From assembly GCA_036735565.1 (NCBI GenBank), contig DAINOC010000041.1:1-21645 (forward strand): 21,645 nt of DNA, read 5' to 3'. The notes below the pieces were generated by a model. It did not search any database. It saw nothing but the letters and a program-made list of their open reading frames with translations, and was not told where the DNA came from. This stretch comes from Coraliomargarita_B sp036735565. Lineage in GTDB: Bacteria; Verrucomicrobiota; Verrucomicrobiia; Opitutales; Coraliomargaritaceae. Position numbers and translations under genes: made by a program. Shown here piece by piece: positions 15,466 through 21,645 of the stretch. Numbering within the stretch: the first letter of the stretch is position 1; every line of letters starts with the position of its first letter.

Positions 15466-16092
15466 CTAGGCCTTGGCCGCCTGGTAGTTGGCCTCAGCCG
15501 CGTTCCAGTCGACGACGTTCCAGTAGGCCGCGATGAAGTCGGGGCGCTTGTTTTGATACTTGAGGTAATAGGCGTGCTCCCAGACATCGAGCCCGATCAG
15601 AGGCGTGCCCTCGACCTCGGCGATGCCGGTCATCAGGGGGCTGTCCTGGTTGGGCGTCGACGTAACGGCGAGCTTACCATCGGCCTTGACAACCAGCCAG
15701 GCCCATCCGGAACCGAAGCGGTTGGCTCCGGCGGCGGCGAAGGACTCCTTGAAGGCATCGAAGCCGCCCAGTTCGGCGTCGATCGCAGCGGCCAGTTCGC
15801 CGACGGGAGCGCCACCGCCGTTGGGGCTGATGGTCTTCCAGAAAAAGCTGTGGTTGGCATGGCCGCCACCGTTGTTGCGCACCGCGCCGCGCTTGGCCTC
15901 GGGGACACGGGAAAGATCAGCGACCAACTCGTTCACCGGGAGGCTCTCGAGACCGGTGCCTGCGAGGGCGTCGTTTACCTTGGTAATGTAGGCATTGTGG
16001 TGCCGGGAGTGGTGGATCTCCATGGTCAGTGCATCAAAGTGCGGTTCAAGCGCATCGTATGCGTAGTCAAGTTGTGGTAGTTCGTAAGCCAT
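15466..16092 (-). CDS. sodA: Superoxide dismutase, Mn/Fe family (Mn-type)
   Basis: 208 residues. Seen: metal ligands His27 (EIHHSRHH), His81 (GGGHANHSFFW), Asp169 and His173 (DVWEHAYYLKYQN), all present. The GGHANHSFFW and ISPNGGG motifs are those of manganese-type enzymes, but Fe/Mn use cannot be settled by sequence alone. Role: converts superoxide to O2 and H2O2. No signal peptide, so cytoplasmic. It has its own terminator at 15406-15436; tadA ends 60 bases upstream on the same strand. No Shine-Dalgarno precedes the ATG. The N-terminus MAYELPQLDYAYDALEPHFD is canonical, which fixes the start. Confidence 0.96.
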   Translation of the reverse strand: MAYELPQLDYAYDALEPHFDALTMEIHHSRHHNAYITKVNDALAGTGLESLPVNELVADLSRVPEAKRGAVRNNGGGHANHSFFWKTISPNGGGAPVGELAAAIDAELGGFDAFKESFAAAGANRFGSGWAWLVVKADGKLAVTSTPNQDSPLMTGIAEVEGTPLIGLDVWEHAYYLKYQNKRPDFIAAYWNVVDWNAAEANYQAAKA

Positions 16093-16152
16093 AATCGTAT
16101 TCGTTGTTGATGGTTGAAAGAACCAAAACCATGGAAAGCTGTCGCCCCGCTG

Positions 16153-16713
16153 TCAAACCGGAGATTCCGAAAGTTCCTCCAGCGCCGATCCGTCGCCGAG
16201 CTTGCGGGCGGCATTGAGCGCGCGCCTCTGTTCAAAGAAGGCCTTGAGCAGGGCGTGATTTTCATCCTGCAGGACCCCGCCGACCGATTCGAAGTGATGA
16301 TTGCTGCGGGGAAGGGCACCGAGATCGACCGCGCCGCCGACGCAGCCCATCTTGGGATCCGGCAGGCCGTAAAAGACCCGGCCGATGCGGGCGATAACGA
16401 GAGCCCCGGCGCACATGGGGCAGGGCTCCTTGGTGACGTAGAGGGTGCAGGCATTGAGCCGCCAGTCGCCCAGCGTGTTGGCGGCCTGGCTGATGGCGAG
16501 GATCTCGGCATGCGCCGTTGGGTCGTTCGTGGACCGTGACTGATTATGCGCGCTGGCGATGATCTGGCCGTCATGCTCGATCACCGCCCCGATCGGCACT
16601 TCATCTTTTTTCCACGCCTCGATGGCCTGATTGTAGGCGTGGGCCATGAAATAGGCGGCGTCCCGGTTGAGTTCGGACGGATAGATTTTTTCGAAGGGGC
16701 AGGGTGTCTCCAT
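16153..16713 (-). CDS. tadA: tRNA adenosine(34) deaminase-type nucleoside deaminase
   Basis: 186 residues from the ATG at 16713; a longer frame from a TTG at 16758 only adds residues foreign to the family. Seen: the zinc-dependent cytidine/deoxycytidylate deaminase fold with HAE (His68, catalytic Glu70) and PCPMC (Cys98, Cys101). DPTAHAEI, NQSR before it and GRVFYGLPDPKMGCVGG after it follow the TadA/guanine-deaminase pattern. Most likely role: A-to-I editing of the wobble base of tRNA-Arg(ACG). An N-terminal extension of about 20 residues is unusual, and a guanine-deaminase-like role is the alternative. It is divergent from infA, with 130 bases between the start codons. Confidence 0.85.
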   Translation of the reverse strand: METPCPFEKIYPSELNRDAAYFMAHAYNQAIEAWKKDEVPIGAVIEHDGQIIASAHNQSRSTNDPTAHAEILAISQAANTLGDWRLNACTLYVTKEPCPMCAGALVIARIGRVFYGLPDPKMGCVGGAVDLGALPRSNHHFESVGGVLQDENHALLKAFFEQRRALNAARKLGDGSALEELSESPV

Positions 16714-16843
16714 CAGGAATCGAGGCGTTACGGTGAACCGGTTTAGAATGGCGGGCAACGGTGTTTGCGGGTTCCACCGGGTTCACCAGTGCACCCTTGA
16801 CATTGGGGCGCAATGCGATTGTCTCGCGGCTTCATTTTATCCT

Positions 16844-17125
16844 ATGGCAAAAACACAAAGCGAAGATTACGTCGAAGTCGAAGGCAAAATCGTGGCGGTG
16901 CTCCCCGGCACCATGTTCCGCGTCGAACTCTCCAATGGGCACCGTGTCCTTGCCCATATATCCGGCAAGCTTCGCAAGCACTTCATCAAGATCACCACAG
17001 GGGATACTGTGAAGATGGAAATGAGCCCCTACGATCTGGACAAGGCCCGTATCGTCTATCGTTTGCGTAACGCCACAGTGCCGCGCAATGCGCCCAAGCG
17101 CAGCTTCGGCCCCCGCCGCAATTAA
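16844..17125 (+). CDS. infA: Translation initiation factor IF-1 with C-terminal extension
   Basis: 93 residues from ATG 16844 (MAKTQSEDYVEVEGKI); the upstream frame is open but not conserved. Seen: the S1-type OB fold with VEGKIVAVLPGTMFRVELSN, HRVLAHISGKLRKHFIKI and GDTVKMEMSPYDL..ARIVYR, all hallmarks of IF-1. The protein binds the A site of the 30S subunit during initiation. Usual IF-1 ends about residue 72 after YR(F/Y)K; here a basic tail of about 20 residues (NATVPRNAPKRSFGPRRN) follows. An exact TTGACA lies at 16797-16802, but no good -10 is found at the right distance, so no promoter is called. No Shine-Dalgarno precedes the ATG. Confidence 0.95.
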   Translation: MAKTQSEDYVEVEGKIVAVLPGTMFRVELSNGHRVLAHISGKLRKHFIKITTGDTVKMEMSPYDLDKARIVYRLRNATVPRNAPKRSFGPRRN

Positions 17126-17392
17126 CAGTCCGGTGTGGAGCGGAGTTGAGAACGCTCCTTCGAAATCATATCCAATACAGAGGCGCGGATTCACTCAGCG
17201 CTGGGTGTCTGGAAACGCGGGCGGTTGGCTAGGACGGCTCCTTACGTCGCGTGGTCGTTGCCGCCGCGTCCTTCGGATAGGGACCTCGAAAGGGATCCCG
17301 TCCTGCGGGCTGCGTTTTTTCCGGTCGGAGCTTGCCTCTGACGGAAATAGGATTGTGCTCCTAGCCACTGTTCTGTCACCCATCGAAAAATT

Positions 17393-18352
17393 ATGAGCAA
17401 ACTATATCCCTCCATCATCGATACCGTTGGTAATACACCTCTGGTAAAGGTTAATCACACCGCTGCCGGGCTGGATGCCGACATCTTCCTGAAGTGCGAA
17501 TTCTTCAATCCGCTGGCCAGCGTAAAGGACCGTATCGGCCGCGCCATGATCGAGGCGGCGGAGCGCGATGGCAAACTCTCGGCCGACAGCATTGTGATCG
17601 AGCCGACCTCCGGCAATACCGGTATCGCGCTTGCGTTCGTCTGCGCGGCAAAGGGCTACAAACTGATCCTGACCATGCCGGAAACGATGTCGGTGGAGCG
17701 CAGGGTGCTGTTGCGCATGCTGGGTGCTGAAATCGTTTTGACGCCCGGACCCAGAGGTATGCCCGGAGCGATCGCCCGTGCCATCGAACTGGTCGAGGAA
17801 TACGGCCCCAAGGCCTACATGCCGCAGCAGTTTGAAAATCCGGCCAACCCCGAGGTGCACCGGCGCACTACCGCCGAGGAAATCTGGGCCGCGACCGATG
17901 GTAACATCGATGCCTTTGTCGCTGGGGTCGGCACGGGTGGAACGATCACGGGCGTGTCCGAGGTGATCAAATCCCGCAAGAATCTCTTCACGGTGGCGGT
18001 CGAACCTGAAGCCAGTCCGGTCATCTCGGGCGGTGCCCCGGGCCCTCATAAGATCCAGGGTATCGGTGCCGGATTCATCCCCAAGAACTGCAACGTCGAT
18101 ATCATCGACGACATCATTCAGGTTTCCAATGAGAACGCCTTTGCGACTGCTCAAATGCTGGCCGAGAAGGACGGCATTCTGGGCGGCATCTCGACGGGTG
18201 CCAACGTCTGGGCCGCGATGCAGCTGGCCAAACGTCCCGAGATGGCAGGCAAGCGCATCGTGACCATCGGTTGCAGCTTCGGCGAGCGCTACCTCAGCAC
18301 TCCGCTCGCAGAAAAGGCCCGCGAGGAAATGATGGCGGCCACCGCCAGCTGA
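17393..18352 (+). CDS. cysK: Cysteine synthase A (O-acetylserine sulfhydrylase)
   Basis: 319 residues, the normal length. Seen: PLP lysine K45 in NPLASVKDR, the substrate-binding loop PTSGNTGIALA, the phosphate-binding GVGTGGTITG, and GILGGISTGANVWAA near the C-terminus. Reaction: O-acetyl-L-serine + sulfide to L-cysteine + acetate, in the cytoplasm. The family covers CysK, CysM and cystathionine beta-synthase-like proteins; length and motifs fit CysK. The gene is monocistronic: a 267-base leader without a gene precedes it and a strong terminator follows 8 bases after the stop. No cysE or regulator is adjacent. ATG start with AT-rich upstream bases rather than a Shine-Dalgarno. Confidence 0.96.
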   Translation: MSKLYPSIIDTVGNTPLVKVNHTAAGLDADIFLKCEFFNPLASVKDRIGRAMIEAAERDGKLSADSIVIEPTSGNTGIALAFVCAAKGYKLILTMPETMSVERRVLLRMLGAEIVLTPGPRGMPGAIARAIELVEEYGPKAYMPQQFENPANPEVHRRTTAEEIWAATDGNIDAFVAGVGTGGTITGVSEVIKSRKNLFTVAVEPEASPVISGGAPGPHKIQGIGAGFIPKNCNVDIIDDIIQVSNENAFATAQMLAEKDGILGGISTGANVWAAMQLAKRPEMAGKRIVTIGCSFGERYLSTPLAEKAREEMMAATAS

Positions 18353-18359
18353 TTTTAAC

Positions 18360-18393
18360 ACGGCGCGGACCCCTGGGTGCGCGCCGTTTTTTT
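18360..18393 (+). terminator. Rho-independent terminator of cysK
   Basis: An 8-bp perfect stem ACGGCGCG (18360-18367) / CGCGCCGT (18380-18387) is extended inside by ACCC (18369-18372) / GGGT (18375-18378) and followed by a run of seven T (18387-18393). It begins 8 bases after the cysK stop. Confidence 0.92.
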
Positions 18394-18431
18394 GTTACCG
18401 ATCCTACAACACAACACCCACGCCCGAAACC

Positions 18432-19442
18432 ATGCACTACCTGAAACACTCCTTCGCTGCTGCCGCCCTCTGTGGGTTGGCGCTCTTCTTTACTGCCTGC
18501 GGCAAAGAACCCGCCGTTACCGAGGCGACCTCCGCAGCGGCTCCAGAAGCCTTCGATCTCTCATTGCTCTCGGGCCCGCCGGATGTGGCCATCGAATCGA
18601 TCACCAAGGCAGTGGGCGAGGGGAATGGACTCGTGCTCTGGCAGGCGATGCCGTCGAGCTATCAGAGCGACGTGACATCGATCGTGCAGCTCGCCGGGCA
18701 GAAGACCGACGCGGAGCTCTACGATGCCTTCTTCGCAACCATCAACCGCCTGGTAGCTGTGGCAGACCAACAAAAAGAATTTGTGTTTAACACCAGCCTT
18801 GGCGGCGAGCGCGACCCGGAGGATACAGCCAAGCTCCGTCAAGCGTGGCCGTCCATCGCCAGCATCGTCAATACGCTCGGCAGCAGCTCGATCGCCAGCT
18901 CCGCCGGACTGCAAAACTTTGAGGGCAGTGCCTTTTTCGAAACAACCGTCTCCGGTATTTTGAAGGAAATCGAGGGCATCTCCAAACTGAGCGAAGATTC
19001 AGAGATGGCCGTTTTCTCCAGCATCAAGGAGGCCGCGATCTCGGTGGTGGAAAGCACCGACACCACGGCGACGCTTCTCATGAAACTCCCCGACGGCAGC
19101 GAAGAGAACGAGCGCTTTGTCAAGGTCGACGACCGCTGGGTTCCAGAGGAAATGGCCGCCAACTGGAGCGCTCAGATATCGGAGGCCCGCAACAACCTCG
19201 AAGCGATCGATCCCGAAGAATTTGCGGCTCAGAAACCAATGTATCTGAGCGTCTTCGCCATGATCGACGGCGTTCTGGCGCAGATCGAAGCTGCCCAAAC
19301 GCAGGAGCAATTCGACCTCGCGCTGCAGGGGGCCATGATGCCGATCATGGGGATGCTGATGATGGGCGGCTTCGGTGCCGACGCCGACGCTGCACCCATG
19401 CCCGCCATGCCGCAGATGCCCCCGATGGCCCCGGTTCAATAA
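18432..19442 (+). CDS. Lipoprotein of unknown function with Met/Pro-rich tail
   Basis: 336 residues, family not recognised. Seen: a short N-terminus, a hydrophobic stretch and a lipobox-like LFFTAC with Cys23 as the expected lipidation site, followed by a low-complexity Ala/Glu/Thr linker (about 24-42). The body (about 42-300) is helical and acidic, with repeated small-polar helices. The final 40 residues are methionine-, glycine- and proline-rich (PIMGMLMMGGFGADADAAPM and on to MAPVQ). The residue after the Cys is Gly, so outer-membrane sorting is plausible. The gene stands alone between the cysK terminator and tRNA-Ser, with no Shine-Dalgarno (GAAACC before the ATG). It could be a periplasm-facing stress or envelope protein, but nothing in the sequence proves that. 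Confidence 0.8.
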   Translation: MHYLKHSFAAAALCGLALFFTACGKEPAVTEATSAAAPEAFDLSLLSGPPDVAIESITKAVGEGNGLVLWQAMPSSYQSDVTSIVQLAGQKTDAELYDAFFATINRLVAVADQQKEFVFNTSLGGERDPEDTAKLRQAWPSIASIVNTLGSSSIASSAGLQNFEGSAFFETTVSGILKEIEGISKLSEDSEMAVFSSIKEAAISVVESTDTTATLLMKLPDGSEENERFVKVDDRWVPEEMAANWSAQISEARNNLEAIDPEEFAAQKPMYLSVFAMIDGVLAQIEAAQTQEQFDLALQGAMMPIMGMLMMGGFGADADAAPMPAMPQMPPMAPVQ

Positions 19443-19559
19443 GCTTGGCGGTCATTTGATCCGGCGATGACCGAAGGCTGCAGGCAGTAATTTCTCCATT
19501 TTTCGAGAAATAGGTTGATTCCATCGCAAAACATTCAGTAAACCTGTCAACAATGGTAG

Positions 19560-19966
<407 letters not shown>

Positions 19967-20219
19967 GTAGTCGAAAGGGCACCTGGTAAAAGAGATTCCC
20001 GAAGTGCGCCGTTTAAGAACAAGCATCTTAACATCATTCGCCCAAGCATCGAGGAGCCTTTGCTGAAGCAGCTGGCTGCGCAGGCCTCTTTCGTGCTGTC
20101 AGCACTTCAAAGTGGTTAGCACATTTGGCCCATTGCCCTTTGGGCGAGAGTGGATTCTTGATTACAAATTTCACAGAGTTAGTGGTTTACATGCTGTTTT
20201 GATATGGTTTGGTCCTCTT
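19967..20219. other. Intergenic stretch without a supported gene
   Basis: 253 bases between the tRNA-tail array and the secreted-protein start. One plus-strand frame stays open from about 19952 to a TAG near 20117 and reads like protein (it ends LLKQLAAQASFVLSALQSG), but it has no usable start near its beginning. It may be a gene remnant. No promoter or terminator could be assigned. Confidence 0.5.
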
Positions 20220-21611
20220 GTGCATTCTTTTCGGTTCCTAGTAGTATTATGCCTCGCTTTGTCCCAAGCAGGTGCTTGGACGAAATCAGTTCTTTCCTTT
20301 TCGTCACCTAGGATCGACGAGAATGGTTTTCCGATAGCAGATAGTTACGGAAATACTCAAACGATGGCTCCGGCGGGTTTTTTCCCTTCTCTGAAGCAGT
20401 CAGACAACAGATTTTATGCCTTAGGGTTTCGGAGTTCTTATGAAGGAGAGCCTCTTATTTATGATGAATACGGCTTTCCGATCGTCAGCGAGTATTTCAA
20501 GGCCTTTGTCGCCACAAATGATGGAAGTAGCTGGACTGTTCTGGATCCGCACAATGAGTTAGTTCAACTCATGAGGGCACCGGCGTTTGCGAATGGATCG
20601 GCTGCCAGCGACCCGGTAGTCTATTATTTTTTAGAGGATCGAGTCTATTTAAAGGTGCTTGCCGCGTCCACGGTCGATTCAGTAACACTGCCGATTTCCG
20701 CAAAATCGGTTAGGGTTGCGGTCGATTCAAACGACGGCATACATTTGTTTTGGCTTAGTCACAGTGATGAACTTTGGCATGGATACTATGATGGGGATTG
20801 GGCTTCATCGGTGGTAGATACAGGCATTCAAGTTCTTCATGAGGCGCACCACGGGGCTGCATCGACAGCCTACGCACTCTACTCAAAATCGACACAACTG
20901 ATTTTAGTCGAATACGACACGTCAATCGCTGTCGGGTCCGATACAGTCGTCGGTGACAGCATTGCTCCGGTTGAGAATGCGGACCTGTTGTGGTCTGCCG
21001 TTGGAGGTGTGCGTATTGTCTATTCGAATCTAGTCAGTAACTCGATCATACAAACACACAAGGTAGCGGATAACTGGGTTACTACTAATATAACCGGCGG
21101 CACGGGGCCCTTTTCTTTCCTCGCGATCGCCGAAAAGTCGAATGGAGACGGAGTCGTCGGCTATATCAGCTATGAAGGGAATCGATTCGGACTCGCTGTA
21201 GAAGATGGCGGTCTTTGGGTAACCAATCAGATTGAAACTCAAACCCAGCTGAACTACTACCGCGGAATCGATCTAATTTGGCTTCCAGAGCAATCGGTAC
21301 CCTTTATTGTAGTCCATCAGAATGCCCGCGATTCAGTCGTTTTCTATACGACACACCAACTGCCTGCCTTTTATAATCAAACCGTCAAGTCCGTCTCAAT
21401 TCGTCAGGCTGCGATTTTAACATGGCCTACACCAAGTGAAGGAGGCACCTTTCAGTATCTACAGAAGAATGATGACCTGTCAGATCCTGATGGCTGGGAA
21501 AACATTGCTTCCCGGCATGTAAGGTTCACGCCTCCAAGTGAAGCAAGAGAAACAGTGATTGAGCTCGATGCCCCGGCGATGTTCTATCGGGTTGTTGAGA
21601 CGTTTGAATAG
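20220..21611 (+). CDS. Secreted protein of unknown function, beta-rich, with verrucomicrobial-type C-terminus
   Basis: 463 residues from the GTG at 20220. This start gives a textbook signal peptide (MHSFRFLVVLCLALSQAGA then W); the open frame reaches back to a GTG at 20112, but those 36 residues would precede the signal peptide. Seen: a duplicated DE.GFPI.(D/S).Y motif (residues about 33-43 and 82-92), then a long run of strand-rich segments with W/Y-G-Y patterns, reminiscent of a beta-propeller. The last 60 residues have the pattern LTWPT..G.F.YLQKNDDLS...W...FYRVV, seen at the end of many exported verrucomicrobial proteins. Catalytic residues not recognised. GC is about 45% in a sampled 60-base line versus about 60% in one from purF, and its codons are AT-richer. 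Together with its place just after tRNA-Ser this suggests acquisition by transfer, which is inference. Confidence 0.75.
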   Translation: MHSFRFLVVLCLALSQAGAWTKSVLSFSSPRIDENGFPIADSYGNTQTMAPAGFFPSLKQSDNRFYALGFRSSYEGEPLIYDEYGFPIVSEYFKAFVATNDGSSWTVLDPHNELVQLMRAPAFANGSAASDPVVYYFLEDRVYLKVLAASTVDSVTLPISAKSVRVAVDSNDGIHLFWLSHSDELWHGYYDGDWASSVVDTGIQVLHEAHHGAASTAYALYSKSTQLILVEYDTSIAVGSDTVVGDSIAPVENADLLWSAVGGVRIVYSNLVSNSIIQTHKVADNWVTTNITGGTGPFSFLAIAEKSNGDGVVGYISYEGNRFGLAVEDGGLWVTNQIETQTQLNYYRGIDLIWLPEQSVPFIVVHQNARDSVVFYTTHQLPAFYNQTVKSVSIRQAAILTWPTPSEGGTFQYLQKNDDLSDPDGWENIASRHVRFTPPSEARETVIELDAPAMFYRVVETFE

Positions 21612-21645
21612 TTCTCATGAAGGGAATTGGGCGGGCATGAACGGG

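Noticed and set aside
16797..16825. TTGACA at 16797-16802 as a -35 box for infA
   Set aside because: The hexamer is perfect, but the bases 16-18 positions further on (TTGTCT/TGTCTC) are a poor -10, so I do not call a promoter.
17297..17320. Possible infA terminator (CCCG/CGGG stem before six T)
   Set aside because: The stem has only four pairs and stands five bases away from the T run; too weak to list as a terminator.
17402..18361. 319-residue minus-strand frame antisense to cysK
   Set aside because: Mirror frame of a canonical cysK; His/Asp/Arg-rich composition typical of antisense translation.

Overview
The window looks like a housekeeping stretch of a high-GC (about 60%) Gram-negative chromosome, most probably a verrucomicrobium of the Opitutae (Puniceicoccales/Opitutales) type. 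Four things point there: a DUF2851 protein, a long (about 640-residue) amidophosphoribosyltransferase of the Bacteroidota/Verrucomicrobiota kind, a secreted protein ending in the FYRV-type C-terminus common in verrucomicrobial exported proteins, and start codons that almost never have a Shine-Dalgarno sequence. The taxonomic call is inference from gene content; no rRNA is present. Two runs of exactly 100 N (13133-13232 and 19680-19779) show that this is a scaffolded draft, possibly a metagenome bin.

Layout. 1-3516 (+ strand): C-terminal piece of an amylosucrase, a Spx/ArsC-like thioredoxin-fold protein, MazG, a small membrane-anchored protein and a DUF2851 protein. 3517-3930: gene-free, filled by two back-to-back elements bounded by inverted repeats. 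3927-6299 (- strand): a beta-CASP metallo-beta-lactamase nuclease followed by an L,D-transpeptidase. 6416-9817 (+): a cation diffusion facilitator, then the amidophosphoribosyltransferase and rlmH. 9827-12395 (-): an AspT/YidE-type transporter followed by a BadF/GlcNAc-kinase-like sugar kinase. 12537-13031 (+): a small anchored NTF2-like protein, then the first gap.

13335-16713 (-): ligA, sodA with a clear terminator, and tadA. 16844-19442 (+): infA, cysK with a strong terminator, and a lipoprotein of unknown function. 19560-19650: tRNA-Ser(GCU), followed by an array of copies of its own 3' end, inside which the second gap lies. 20220-21611: an AT-richer secreted protein that looks foreign or island-borne.

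Most genes serve unrelated core functions: nucleotide sanitation, purine synthesis, ribosome methylation, DNA ligation, tRNA editing, translation initiation, cysteine synthesis, oxidative defence and cell-wall cross-linking. I see no complete new multi-gene system. The points most worth following are the NAD-dependent DNA ligase that has lost all four zinc-finger cysteines, the 185-bp palindromic element that supplies the stop codon of the L,D-transpeptidase, and the tRNA-Ser tail array next to the compositionally odd secreted gene.
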